Source: Actinocatenispora sp963815125
GTDB lineage: Bacteria > Actinomycetota > Actinomycetes > Mycobacteriales > Micromonosporaceae
NCBI GenBank assembly: GCA_963815125.1
Contig: CAWFFM010000002.1
Location: forward strand, 1,054,001-1,118,000
DNA length: 64,000 nt
Direction: 5' to 3'
Part shown: piece by piece, positions 24,556 through 33,524 of the stretch
How the letters are laid out: every line of letters begins with the position of its first letter
How positions within the stretch are numbered: position 1 is the first letter of the stretch
The notes under the pieces: model-generated
Seen by the model: only the letters and a program-made list of their open reading frames with translations
The model's database searches: none
What the model was told of the DNA's origin: nothing
Position numbers and translations under genes: made by a program

Positions 24556-25701
24556 GTGAAGATCCTGCACACGTCGGACTGGCACGTGGGCAAGGTGCTG
24601 AAGGGCCGCTCGCGCTTCGACGAGCACCGCGACGTGCTCGCCGAGGTGGTCGAGATCGCCGCGCGCGAACAGCCCGACCTGGTCATCGTCGCCGGCGACC
24701 TGTTCGAGACGGCGGCACCGACACCGGACGCCACCCGCCTTGTCGTACGGGCGCTGACCGCGCTGCGACGCAGCGGCGCCGAAGTGGTCGCCATCGCCGG
24801 CAACCACGACAACGGCGCCGCGCTCGACGCCCTGCGTAACTGGGCCGATTCGGCGGGCATCACCCTGCGCGGCACCGTACGCACCAGCGGCGACCCGGTG
24901 GTCACCGGACAGACCCGTTCCGGCGAGGAATGGACGCTGATCGCACTGCCGTTCATCTCCCAGCGCTACGCGGTACGCGCCACCGAGATGTTCGAGCTGA
25001 CCGGTGCCGAGGCCAATCAGACCTACACCGACCATCTGCGCCGGATGCTCGACGCACTGACCACCTCGTTCCGGCCCGGCGCGGTCAACCTGATCGCCGG
25101 GCACCTCACCGTGGTCGGCGCGAAGACCGGCGGCGGCGAACGCGAAGCACACACCATCCAGGCGTACGCCGTACCCAGCACGGTGTTCCCGTCCTCCGCG
25201 CACTACGTGGCGCTCGGGCATCTGCACCGGCGGCAGTCGGTACCCGGGCCGTGTCCGGTGCACTACAGCGGCAGCCCGCTCGCCGTCGACTTCGGCGAGC
25301 AGGACAACACCCCCGGCCTGCTGATCGTCGAGGCGAGCGCCGGAGCACCCGCCCGGGTACGTGAGGTCGCCGTCACCTGCGCCCGCACACTGCGCACCGT
25401 ACGCGGCACGCTGGAGGAGCTGACCGCGCTGGCCGACTCCGTCGGTGACGCGTGGTTGCGGGTGTTCATCCGGGAGCATCCGCGTGCCGGCCTGCGCGAG
25501 GAGGTTCAGGCGCTGCTGCCGGGTGCTCTGGAGGTGCGTATCGATCCTGAACTGCTCGCCGCGACGGCGGGAAACGACCGGCGGGTCAGCCGTGCCGGAC
25601 GCGGTGCGCGCCAACTGTTCAGCGACTACCTGGCCGAATCCGGCCACCAGGATCCCGCAGTGGCGGAACTGTTCGACCGGCTGCATGAGGAGGTCAGCTG
25701 A
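24556..25701 (+). CDS. sbcD: SbcD, Mre11-type nuclease subunit
   Basis: 381 residues of the Mre11/SbcD calcineurin-like phosphoesterase family. All metal-site motifs are present in order: HTSDWHVGK, VAGDLFETA, AGNHDNG, AGHLTVVG and ALGHLHRRQ. A capping domain fills the C-terminal third. With SbcC it forms the ATP-driven nuclease that opens hairpins and processes blocked double-strand ends. The GTG at 24556 starts exactly at the conserved VKILHTSDWH; another GTG two codons earlier is an alternative. It overlaps sbcC by one base (TGATG), so the subunits are translationally coupled. Confidence 0.95.
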   Translation: MKILHTSDWHVGKVLKGRSRFDEHRDVLAEVVEIAAREQPDLVIVAGDLFETAAPTPDATRLVVRALTALRRSGAEVVAIAGNHDNGAALDALRNWADSAGITLRGTVRTSGDPVVTGQTRSGEEWTLIALPFISQRYAVRATEMFELTGAEANQTYTDHLRRMLDALTTSFRPGAVNLIAGHLTVVGAKTGGGEREAHTIQAYAVPSTVFPSSAHYVALGHLHRRQSVPGPCPVHYSGSPLAVDFGEQDNTPGLLIVEASAGAPARVREVAVTCARTLRTVRGTLEELTALADSVGDAWLRVFIREHPRAGLREEVQALLPGALEVRIDPELLAATAGNDRRVSRAGRGARQLFSDYLAESGHQDPAVAELFDRLHEEVS

Positions 25702-28154
25702 TGCGCCCGGTCCGCCTCGACCTGGCCGGCTTCACGGTGTTCCGGGAACACACGGTGATCGACTTCACCGGCGCAGACTTCTTCGTACTGCTCGGCGCCA
25801 CCGGATCGGGCAAGTCGACGGTGCTGGACGCCATCTGTTTCGCGCTCTACGGCACGGTCCCCCGGTGGGACCATCTGCGCTCGGTGGAGAACGCCCTGTC
25901 ACCGTCTGCCAGCGAGGCGCGGGTACGACTGGTGTTCGAGTCCGGTGGTGCCCGCTACGTGGCCAGCCGGGTGCTGCGGCGAAGCGCCCGGGGCAAGGTG
26001 ACCACCACCCGGGCCGGGCTGGAACGACTGTCCGCAGATGTCGACGTGTCCACACTGGACACCGATGCGGGCGGCGGCGAACTCGGCGAAGTGCTGGCCG
26101 GCACTCCGTCGGAGATGACCGAGGCGGTGGCGCTCGCGGTGGGCATGCCGTACGAGCAGTTCACCACCTGTGTGGTGCTGCCCCAGGGTGAGTTCGCCGA
26201 GTTCCTGCACGCCAAACCGGCCAAACGGCAGGAGATCCTGGTCAACCTGCTCGGCCTGCGGGTCTACCAGAAGATCGCCGAGCGGGCCCGGCTGACCGCC
26301 AAGGACGCGGACAGCGACGTCCGGGCGATCGACGCACTGCTCGACGACATGCCCGACGCCACCGATCAGGCGGTGTCCGAAGCCGCAGAGCGGGTCGGAC
26401 AGCTGCGCGGACTGGCGGAAGCGGTCGCCGTCGCTGTCCCCGATCTGAATGCCGCACAGCAGCGGGCCACCGAGGCCCGGGCAGCACTGGACGCGCTGGA
26501 CGCCGAGGGCCGGTTGCTGGCGTCGGTGAGCGCCCCGGACGGGGTCACCGCCGCCGCTGACGAGGCCGCCCGGACCCGGGCCGACGCGCAGCGGGCCGGC
26601 GAGGCGGTGACCGAGACCGAACGGCTCGAGGAACAGTGCGCGGCCACGCTGGAGGCCGCCGGTGACCCGGCAGCTCTCCGACAGTTGCTCGACCAGCATG
26701 CCGAACGTGACCGGCTCATCGCAGAGGAGACCGACCTCGCCGAGCGGATGGCCGCCGCCGGAACCGAACTCGACAGCGCCCGGCACATTGCACACGAAGC
26801 CGAGGAGGCTTTGCTCGCCGCCGAGGCGGCACACGCGGCGGCCCGCACCGCCCAGGCCGCGGCCGCGATACGGCCGGAGCTCGCGGTCGGCGTCGCATGC
26901 CCGGTATGCGAGCAGCCCGTCACCGTACTTCCCGACGGGCCGACCGATCCACATCTGGCCGAGGCCAGGTCGGCCGTCGACATCGCCCGACGGCGCCGCG
27001 ACGACACCGACCGGACCGCCCGTGAACTGGACGGCGCGCTGGGGGCCGTGCAGCGGCACCGCGACGCGCTGCGCGCCCGGCGCACCGAACTCGACGCCCG
27101 GCTGGCCGACGCCGCCGACCCAGCAGCGCTCACCGGGCAGCTGACCCGGATCGAGACGCTGCGCACCGAGCACGCTGCGGCGCGGGCCGCGGTGGCCACC
27201 GCCCGCCGGCACCAGCGGGAGGCGCACGGCGCGGCGGAACAGGCTGAGCGGAAACTGCGCACCGGGTGGAACCGCTACGACGAGGCGCGCGACATGGTGT
27301 CCCGATTCGAACCTCCCACCGCGGACCGCGACGACCTGGCAGCGTCCTGGCGGGCGCTCCTTGACTGGGCGACCACCGGTGCGCAGGCCCGCCGCACCGC
27401 TCGGGCCGACACGCTCGCCGCCGCCCGGGAGTCCGCCACCACCGCGGAGGCGATCCGCGGCAAGCTCGGCGCGATGCTCGACGAGCACGGCGTGGCGCGG
27501 CCCGACGACCCGGCCGCCGACGCCGCGGCGTACCAGCTGACCGCAGCGCTCGCGGTGGAACGGGCAGACAGCGCGCACAGCCGGGTGGTGCAGCGCCACG
27601 AGCAGGCCGCCACGCTGCGCGACCGGCGCAGCGGGCACGCACGCTCCGGCCAGCTCGCCAAGGCACTCGCCGGGCATCTGGCCGCCGACCGGTTCCAACG
27701 CTGGCTACTCACCGAGGCGATGGACCTGCTGGTCGACGGGGCCTCCGAGATCCTGCGGGAACTGTCCGCCGGCCAGTACGCGCTGGCCTACGACAACGGC
27801 GACTTCTACGTCGTGGACCATCACGACGCCGACCTGCGCCGGGCCGTACGTACCCTGTCCGGCGGCGAGACCTTCCAGGCCTCGCTCGCCCTGGCGTTGG
27901 CGTTGTCCGAACAGTTGGCCGGACTGTCCAACACCGCCACCAGCCTGGAATCGATCATGCTGGACGAAGGGTTCGGCACGCTGGACCCCGGCACCCTGGA
28001 CTCGGTGGCCGCCACCCTGGAGAACCTCGCGGCCCGTGGAGACCGGATGGTCGGCGTGGTCACCCATGTGGCCGAGCTCGCCGAACGGATCCCGGTCCGC
28101 TACGACGTACGCAAGGACAGCCGAGGTGCCCACGTCACCCGGGAGAACCTGTGA
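25701..28154 (+). CDS. sbcC: SbcC, Rad50-type SMC ATPase
   Basis: 817 residues, somewhat short for SbcC. Walker A is GATGSGKST (about 34-42). Two long Ala/Glu/Arg-rich coiled-coil arms (about 180-390 and 420-690) flank a zinc hook CPVC near residue 400. The C-terminal ATPase half has the signature LSGGETFQASLALALALSEQ near 719 and Walker B SIMLDEGFGTLD near 752. It bridges DNA ends and drives SbcD. The start codon shares a base with the sbcD stop. The NurA-like gene begins 22 bases after its stop, so end tethering and end resection appear to be co-expressed. Confidence 0.95.
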   Translation: MRPVRLDLAGFTVFREHTVIDFTGADFFVLLGATGSGKSTVLDAICFALYGTVPRWDHLRSVENALSPSASEARVRLVFESGGARYVASRVLRRSARGKVTTTRAGLERLSADVDVSTLDTDAGGGELGEVLAGTPSEMTEAVALAVGMPYEQFTTCVVLPQGEFAEFLHAKPAKRQEILVNLLGLRVYQKIAERARLTAKDADSDVRAIDALLDDMPDATDQAVSEAAERVGQLRGLAEAVAVAVPDLNAAQQRATEARAALDALDAEGRLLASVSAPDGVTAAADEAARTRADAQRAGEAVTETERLEEQCAATLEAAGDPAALRQLLDQHAERDRLIAEETDLAERMAAAGTELDSARHIAHEAEEALLAAEAAHAAARTAQAAAAIRPELAVGVACPVCEQPVTVLPDGPTDPHLAEARSAVDIARRRRDDTDRTARELDGALGAVQRHRDALRARRTELDARLADAADPAALTGQLTRIETLRTEHAAARAAVATARRHQREAHGAAEQAERKLRTGWNRYDEARDMVSRFEPPTADRDDLAASWRALLDWATTGAQARRTARADTLAAARESATTAEAIRGKLGAMLDEHGVARPDDPAADAAAYQLTAALAVERADSAHSRVVQRHEQAATLRDRRSGHARSGQLAKALAGHLAADRFQRWLLTEAMDLLVDGASEILRELSAGQYALAYDNGDFYVVDHHDADLRRAVRTLSGGETFQASLALALALSEQLAGLSNTATSLESIMLDEGFGTLDPGTLDSVAATLENLAARGDRMVGVVTHVAELAERIPVRYDVRKDSRGAHVTRENL

Positions 28155-28176
28155 GCCTGCCGACCGGAGAGCGCCG

Positions 28177-29163
28177 ATGAGGGTCCATGTGGACGCCTGG
28201 GACCCCAGCTACGGACGTTCCGTGGAAGGCGATGCGGCCGGGCCCGCCGGTAACGGACCCGGTGCGGTCAGCAGCGCACCGGTGGATGTCGGGGTGGAAC
28301 GCCCGCCGGAGTCCTGGAGCCCACTGACTCCGGCACCGGACGCCCGCGCACCACGCATCGTGTTACTGGTCGACGGGGTGCGCCGGATCGATGCCCGGGT
28401 CTGGGTGGAGGACGACGAGGGCGTCGCCCGGCCCGGGGTATGCGCCTCGTACGCCGCTGGCGTGGTGCGCTGCGACCTCGCCGCCGGGGTGGCCGCGCTG
28501 GGCCTGGCCCGCGTCGCGCACGGCCTGTTCGCGCCCGGCCCGACGGTGACCCCGCTGCGCGCGCACGCCCAGGCGCGGTACCACCCGTACCCGGTGAAGG
28601 GCGATGACCCGGCCAAGGTGGACGCCGAGGTGCAGCGGCGGCTGACCGAGTTGGAGGTGTCGGTCTCCCAGCAGGCGCGCAGCAGCGCCGACCCCGGTTC
28701 GGACGCGGACCTGCTGGTGGTGGACGGCCCGCTGCGGGGCCGTACCGGCCTGCCGCGCGCCCTGGGGTATGCCAAGACGCACCACAAGCAGTACCTGGAC
28801 ACCAGGCTGACCGGTGTGGTGACCTCGCTGGCACCGGGCCAGCGCACCCCGCTGTTCATGCTCGGTGACCAGTGGCACCGCTACTCCTGGTACCTCCGGC
28901 TACCCGGTCCGGTCGGTTCACCGTGGGCCGGCATCGTCCGGCTGGAGTGCCCGGCGGACTGGCCGTTGGCGGAGGCGGTGCGCTACGCCGACATCTCCGC
29001 GGTCACGCTGCCCCGGTTCGCCTCCACCGCGTACAAGGACCCGCGCGCACCGCAGAACCTGGTACCCATCGCCGGCCTGGAGCGGCGGCTGCGTGGCCTG
29101 CTCGGTGATCCCCGCCTGCTGCTGCGCGGGTTGCGCAGCGCGGCGGCCCGGGGGGTCGGATGA
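28177..29163 (+). CDS. NurA-like nuclease
   Basis: 328 residues resembling NurA, the partner nuclease of HerA. Visible features are VLLVDGVRRIDARVW near residue 62 (the NurA Asp-Gly-x-Arg metal motif), LLVVDGPLRGR followed by LGYAKTHHKQYLD (second acidic site and helix), RYSWYLRLPG, and a C-terminal PRFASTAYKDPRAPQNLVPI then LERRLRGLLGD block typical of the family. NurA degrades DNA strands in a metal-dependent way, with HerA as the motor. The ATG has GGAG upstream. It lies 22 bases after sbcC and overlaps the glycosylase gene (ATGA). The HerA-like gene is at 15271-17118. Assignment rests on motif recognition and context, not alignment. Confidence 0.72.
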   Translation: MRVHVDAWDPSYGRSVEGDAAGPAGNGPGAVSSAPVDVGVERPPESWSPLTPAPDARAPRIVLLVDGVRRIDARVWVEDDEGVARPGVCASYAAGVVRCDLAAGVAALGLARVAHGLFAPGPTVTPLRAHAQARYHPYPVKGDDPAKVDAEVQRRLTELEVSVSQQARSSADPGSDADLLVVDGPLRGRTGLPRALGYAKTHHKQYLDTRLTGVVTSLAPGQRTPLFMLGDQWHRYSWYLRLPGPVGSPWAGIVRLECPADWPLAEAVRYADISAVTLPRFASTAYKDPRAPQNLVPIAGLERRLRGLLGDPRLLLRGLRSAAARGVG

Positions 29164-30068
29164 GTGTCGAGCGCACCATGCCGGTCGGACACCGGTACGA
29201 CTTCCGCCGCACCATCGGGGTGTTGCGCTGCGGACGCTACGACCCGAGCACCCGGCTCACGCGGGACGAATTCTGGCGGGCCAGCCGTACGCCGCAGGGC
29301 CCGGGGACCATCCTGCTACGCCACGGTGGCGGTCAGCTCACCGCCACCGGGTACGGCCCCGGCGGTCCCTGGCTGGTGGACCGGGCCGACGCGCTGAGCG
29401 GGCTGCGCGACGATCCGACCGGCTTCACCGAGCTGGCCCGCACCCATCCGGTGCTTTCCGTACTGGCCGACGCGATGCCCGGCCTCCGGCTGGTACGTAC
29501 CGACCGGGTGTTCGAGGAACTGCTGCGGGCGGTGCTGGCGCAGAAGGTCACCTCGATCGAGGCGGTACGCTCCTATGCCGCGCTCGTCCGCCGGTTCGGT
29601 GAACCCGCGCCCGGACCGGTCGAGCTGTGGGTGCCGCCGGCCCCGGAGACGATCACGGCAGCACCGTACTGGGCCTTCCATCCGTTGGGTGTGGAACGGC
29701 GGCGCGCCGACACGCTGCGCCGGGTGGCGACGGTGGCCACGCGACTGGAGGCGCTGGTCGACCTGACACCCACCGAGGCCCAGCGCCGGCTGACCACGCT
29801 GCCCGGGATCGGTGCCTGGACCGCGGCCGAGGTGTCCGCGGTCGCGTTCGGCGATCCGGACGCGGTCAGCGTCGGCGACTACCACGTGCCCCATCAGGTG
29901 GCGTTCGCGTTGACCGGAGCGGAACGCGGCGACGATGCGCTGCTGCTGGAACTGCTCGCCCCGTTCCGCGGGCACCGGGCCCGGGTGGTCCGGTTGATCA
30001 TGGCCGGCGGGGTCCGCGAACCCCGGCGGGCGCACCGTGCCGCGCTGCGCTCGTTCGCCCGGTTCTGA
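29160..30068 (+). CDS. AlkA-like DNA-3-methyladenine glycosylase
   Basis: 302 residues. The N-terminal alpha/beta domain (1-100) resembles AlkA. The helix-hairpin-helix GPD domain has LLRAVLAQKVT and LPGIGAWTAAEVSAVAFGDPDAV, followed by VGDYHVPHQ, whose Asp is the catalytic residue (about 240). It removes alkylated bases by cutting the N-glycosidic bond. Its ATG overlaps the NurA-like stop (ATGA), which places base-excision repair in the same transcript as sbcDC and the NurA-like nuclease. Substrate range within the AlkA family is not readable from sequence. Confidence 0.9.
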   Translation: MSVERTMPVGHRYDFRRTIGVLRCGRYDPSTRLTRDEFWRASRTPQGPGTILLRHGGGQLTATGYGPGGPWLVDRADALSGLRDDPTGFTELARTHPVLSVLADAMPGLRLVRTDRVFEELLRAVLAQKVTSIEAVRSYAALVRRFGEPAPGPVELWVPPAPETITAAPYWAFHPLGVERRRADTLRRVATVATRLEALVDLTPTEAQRRLTTLPGIGAWTAAEVSAVAFGDPDAVSVGDYHVPHQVAFALTGAERGDDALLLELLAPFRGHRARVVRLIMAGGVREPRRAHRAALRSFARF

Positions 30069-30097
30069 TCGGCCGGGCTGCCCGCAAGGCCGGTCAG
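30067..30097. terminator. Imperfect hairpin between the convergent alkA-like gene and hypothetical gene
   Basis: ATCGGCC and GGCCGGT flank GGGC-T-GCCC, so two small nested stems can form directly after the glycosylase stop. There is no T-run. Confidence 0.3.
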
Positions 30098-30462
30098 AGG
30101 TGCTGCTCACGCAGGCCGGTGACCTCCGCACGGGGCACCCATGACTGGTAGACACCTCGGTCGAAACGATCCAGGCCCAGTTGTACGGCGCGCGGCGCGC
30201 GGCCACCGGTGTACTCCACCCGCAGCCACTGTTCGTGTTCGGCCAGCACCTTGACCGGTTCACCGCGAAACGCCCCGACGGTGACCAGGTAGCCGAACTC
30301 GTCGAGTTCGCTGAACGACACGACACGGCGGTACCGGCCGGGAGCCACCTCCGCGAAACCCTGGCAGTCGGGCCGTTCGGTGTACAGGTGGGCACCCGCG
30401 CTACTGGGCGCGGCCTCGTACTCATTGCCCCGCCACCGGGCGTAGTAGCCGTCGCGCATCAT
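30094..30462 (-). CDS. Hypothetical protein coupled to SseB-type gene
   Basis: 122 residues of a family I do not recognise. It is rich in aromatic residues and alternating hydrophobic positions (DGYYARWRGNEYEA, FGYLVTVGAFRGEPVKVLAEHEQWLRVEY), suggesting a compact beta-barrel. There is no signal peptide or membrane segment. ATGATG at the start overlaps the stop of the SseB-family gene, after a GGAGGGG site; the second ATG (30459) has better spacing. The tight coupling means the two products are probably needed together. Confidence 0.75.
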   Translation of the reverse strand: MMRDGYYARWRGNEYEAAPSSAGAHLYTERPDCQGFAEVAPGRYRRVVSFSELDEFGYLVTVGAFRGEPVKVLAEHEQWLRVEYTGGRAPRAVQLGLDRFDRGVYQSWVPRAEVTGLREQHL

Positions 30463-31445
30463 GCCCCTCCGACAAGTTCGCAGTTGACCATCCACCGTTG
30501 CTCGTCGGCGTCGTACAGGGCGACGAAGTGGTGCGTGCCGTCGGCGCTGATCCGCCACATCTCCGCCTGGTGCGGCAGCCGCAGGCTGTCGATCTTGTAC
30601 TCCGGAATGGCCAGCCGGGAGTCGGTCACGTGGCCGGTTCCGGTGAACGGCGGATACTCCACCACCCATCCGCCCTGCGGCAGCCAGGCCTCGTCCACCC
30701 CACCGATCGGGGACCGGTACAGCTCACCCCGGTATGCCGTCCAGCGCAGCACGTACACCGATTCGTCGGTCTCGGCGAACGGCGATCCCGGATAGTTGAG
30801 GCCGAGATTGGCGACGATGTCGGGCACTGTCTCGAGCTCGGCGGCGTCCTGCCAGCGGTGCACGTAGCCGGCCACCCAGTCGTAGCCCTTGTCGAGGTAG
30901 AACGAGACCTGGCTGCGTGGGATCACCTTCTGCATCACGGTGGGGATCAGGTCGCTGTCCGGATCCTCTCCTTCTGGAGGTACCGGTTGCCAGTCGCTCA
31001 GCCGCTGCGGCCGGACCGCAACAGGCTCCTCCACATTGCCGGGCGGCGACGCGTCGGCGGGGGTGCGGAGGACACCGAACTCGCCGCCGGCCATCTGGTG
31101 GATCAGGCTCGCCGGCAGGTGTGCGGCCAATGGCAGTCCCGGGTCGACGACCAGTGACCATTGCGGGTCCGGCCAACATTCCACCAGGTCGTGAAATCGG
31201 ATGGTCAGGCTGCGACGGAACTGTCCGGTGGTGGAGACCATCATCGCCGCCGGTGAGGTGTACGCCGCAACGAACGTGCGGCCGTCATTGACCATCGTCG
31301 GCCAGAGCGGTTCCGTACCGTGCTGGTCGGCCGGGAGGACCAGGTGCGCGGCGGCCAGCACGCGCAGATAGTCCTCCTGGTCGCCGACGGCCAGGGCTGC
31401 GGCCATCCGAACCTCCAGCTCGTTCACCGGTTCGAACTCGGTCAC
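30459..31445 (-). CDS. SseB-family protein with unassigned C-terminal domain
   Basis: 328 residues. The N-terminal 115 residues look like the SseB N-terminal fold of actinobacterial proteins (LEVRMAAALAVGDQEDYLRVL, LWPTMVNDGRTFVAAYTSP). A Pro/Glu/Asp-rich linker follows (about 125-155). The C-terminal domain has VIPRSQVSFYLDKGYDWVAGYVHRW and YVLRWTAYRGELYRSPIGG, which I cannot assign. No signal or membrane segment is visible. The GTG at 31445 has GAGAGGGG upstream. The domain name comes from type III secretion, but no secretion genes are present here. Pairing with the small coupled downstream gene hints at a two-protein unit; toxin-antidote is one of several possibilities and is unsupported. 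Confidence 0.7.
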   Translation of the reverse strand: MTEFEPVNELEVRMAAALAVGDQEDYLRVLAAAHLVLPADQHGTEPLWPTMVNDGRTFVAAYTSPAAMMVSTTGQFRRSLTIRFHDLVECWPDPQWSLVVDPGLPLAAHLPASLIHQMAGGEFGVLRTPADASPPGNVEEPVAVRPQRLSDWQPVPPEGEDPDSDLIPTVMQKVIPRSQVSFYLDKGYDWVAGYVHRWQDAAELETVPDIVANLGLNYPGSPFAETDESVYVLRWTAYRGELYRSPIGGVDEAWLPQGGWVVEYPPFTGTGHVTDSRLAIPEYKIDSLRLPHQAEMWRISADGTHHFVALYDADEQRWMVNCELVGGA

Positions 31446-31614
31446 GCGCACCCCTCTCGTCAGGACTTCGGCGGGACCAACGAACCGTTGCCTGGCGAGG
31501 TTGCTCGGCGACCATGTGTGACTCACCGCTCCGGTGGACACGCGACGGTTGCCGGCGTCCATCGACCGTCTTCAGCAGGCGTCAGGTTCCGGAAGTGGAT
31601 CGTCCGGAACGGGC

Positions 31615-31620
31615 CATAAT
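31615..31620 (+). promoter_or_regulatory. Candidate -10 (CATAAT) for the DinB-family gene
   Basis: CATAAT matches TATAAT at five of six positions and ends 9 bases before the ATG. Transcription would begin only a few bases from the start codon, and no Shine-Dalgarno sequence is present. Confidence 0.4.
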
Positions 31621-31629
31621 CTGACCACC

Positions 31630-32181
31630 ATGAGTGAGCACGACGAGCTGATCCTCTGGGAACCGCCGGTCGCCGGCGACGAGGTCGACACCCTGCTGGG
31701 TTCCCTGGAACGTCAGCGCAGAATTTTCGCCTGGAAATGCGGCGGACTGGATGCGGCCGGGCTGCGTACGGCTGTCGCCGCCTCGTCCATGACCCTGGGT
31801 GGGCTGCTCAAACACCTGGCCCTGGTGGAGGACGACATGTTGACCCAGAAGCTGCTCGGGCACCGGCCGTCGGCACCGTGGAACACGGTGGACTGGGACG
31901 CCGAGCCCGACTGGGAGTGGCGGTCGGCCAACGACGACACCCCAGGGCAGCTCATGACGCTCTGGCAGGATGCCGTGGCCCGTTCCCGTACCCACGTCCG
32001 CCAGGCGTTGGTCGAGGGGGGCGTCGGACATCGCGCCGCGTACACGAACTCCGGCGGGCAGTCCCCCAGCCTGCGACGGCTGCTCATCGACCTGATCGAG
32101 GAGTACGCCCGCCATGTCGGACACGCCGATCTCCTCCGCGAGTCCGTCGACGGGCTGGTCGGTGAGGACCCGCCACGCTGA
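31630..32181 (+). CDS. DinB/DUF664-family four-helix protein
   Basis: 183 residues of the DinB-like superfamily (DUF664 branch). It has LGSLERQRRIFAWKCGGL, LGGLLKHLALVEDDM and EYARHVGHADLLRE, whose histidines form the usual three-His metal site across helices. Actinobacterial members include mycothiol-dependent transferases used in thiol metabolism and detoxification. The neighbours give no hint of the substrate. Start and promoter look nearly leaderless. LigC is convergent on the right. Confidence 0.85.
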   Translation: MSEHDELILWEPPVAGDEVDTLLGSLERQRRIFAWKCGGLDAAGLRTAVAASSMTLGGLLKHLALVEDDMLTQKLLGHRPSAPWNTVDWDAEPDWEWRSANDDTPGQLMTLWQDAVARSRTHVRQALVEGGVGHRAAYTNSGGQSPSLRRLLIDLIEEYARHVGHADLLRESVDGLVGEDPPR

Positions 32182-32223
32182 CCCCGGCCAGAGGCGTCCG
32201 GCAGGGTGATGCGCCCCCTGCGG

Positions 32224-33291
32224 TCAGCTGCCGAGCACCTCGGCCAGGTCGAACTTCACCGGCTCCTCCAACTGCTCGTAGGTGCACGAGCGGGCCTCCC
32301 GGTCCGGGCGCCAGCGTACGAACTGCGCCGTGTGCCGGAATCTGACGCCCTCCATGTGGTCGTAGCGCACCTCCACCACACGTTCCGGACGCAACGGTAC
32401 GAAGCTGAGGTCCTTGCCGGCCTGCCAGCGGCTCCCCTCCGCGTTGCGCGGGGTACGGGTGCCTTCGACCTGCCTCGCCCAGTCCCATGGGTGGCCGTCG
32501 AAGTCGGTGACCAACGGTTGCAGTTCGCCGAACAACTCGGCGCGCCGCTGCATCGGGAACGCACCGATGACTCCCACCGAGATCAGGTCACCCTCGTCGG
32601 TATAGAGCCCCAGCAGCAGGGAACCGATGCGGTCCGGCCCGCTCTTGTGTACGCGGTAGCCGGCAACGACGCAGTCCGCGGTACGTTCAGGTTTGATCTT
32701 GAACATGACCCGCTTGTCCGGCTGGTACACGCCGTCCGACGGCTTGGCGATCAGCCCGTCGAGTCCCGCGCCCTCGAACTGCTGGAACCACTCCTGCGCC
32801 ACACCCCGGTCGGTCGTCGCCGGGGTGAGGTGGATGGGTGGTGCCGCGGGCTCCAGCGCCGCCAGCAGCGCGGCCCGACGCTCGGCGAACGGCTTTCCGG
32901 TGTAGTCGGTGTCGTCCAGCGCCAACAGATCGAACGCGACGAAGTGTGCCGGTGTCTTCTCCGCCAGCATCCGGACCCGGCTCTCGGCGGGGTGGATCCG
33001 CTGCTGCAGCAGCTCGAATTCCAGCCGGTCGCCCGACTCCCCGATCACCACGATCTCCCCGTCAACCACGCACCGCTCGGGCAGGTTGGCCCTGATCGCG
33101 TCGACCAGTTCGGGGAAGTAACGGGTCATAGGCTTTTCGTTGCGGCTGCCGATCTCGACCTCGTCGCCGTCGCGGAAGAGGATGGACCGGAAGCCGTCCC
33201 ACTTCGGCTCGAAGATCATGGCGCCGGTCGGAATGTCCTTGACCGGTTTGGCGAGCATCGGTTTGACCGGCGGCATGATCGGCAGTCTCAT
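32224..33291 (-). CDS. ligC: ATP-dependent DNA ligase, LigC type
   Basis: 355 residues: a nucleotidyltransferase domain plus an OB-fold, the minimal ligase arrangement. Motif I is EPKWDGFRS with the adenylated Lys near residue 29. VDGEIVVIG is motif III, GLIAKPSD motif IV and MFKIKPERTADCVVAG motif V. It lacks the polymerase and nuclease domains of LigD and has no Ku neighbour. Mycobacterial LigC works in base-excision and backup end-joining repair. The ATG at 33291 begins the conserved MRLPIMPPVKPMLAKP N-terminus, although the ribosome binding site is weak. Confidence 0.9.
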   Translation of the reverse strand: MRLPIMPPVKPMLAKPVKDIPTGAMIFEPKWDGFRSILFRDGDEVEIGSRNEKPMTRYFPELVDAIRANLPERCVVDGEIVVIGESGDRLEFELLQQRIHPAESRVRMLAEKTPAHFVAFDLLALDDTDYTGKPFAERRAALLAALEPAAPPIHLTPATTDRGVAQEWFQQFEGAGLDGLIAKPSDGVYQPDKRVMFKIKPERTADCVVAGYRVHKSGPDRIGSLLLGLYTDEGDLISVGVIGAFPMQRRAELFGELQPLVTDFDGHPWDWARQVEGTRTPRNAEGSRWQAGKDLSFVPLRPERVVEVRYDHMEGVRFRHTAQFVRWRPDREARSCTYEQLEEPVKFDLAEVLGS

Positions 33292-33477
33292 ACCGTCATT
33301 GTCGCCCAGCACCGCCATCTGCCGGGCCCATCGGCGCAGGGACCCCCGCCCCTGACTACGAACCCACGACCAGCGGGTACGTCCGGTCCCGAGGCACCTC
33401 GATCCGGTACCGCACGAGCCACTGTGACCCCCTCGACGCGCAGCGCGACACGTCGCGGTCGGCCGCCGACCGGCGGG

Positions 33478-33483
33478 TAGCAT
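33478..33483 (+). promoter_or_regulatory. Candidate -10 (TAGCAT) for mdh
   Basis: TAGCAT fits TANNNT and would start transcription near 33490, about 35 bases before the mdh ATG. The -35 is not recognisable. Confidence 0.3.
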
Positions 33484-33524
33484 CCGCGCTGAGACACCAG
33501 ACGATCGAACGGGAGTGAAAGCAC

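Noticed and set aside
30459..31445. Type III or type VII secretion component suggested by the SseB name
   Set aside because: No secretion ATPase, WXG100 or membrane component is present nearby. The name reflects only domain similarity.
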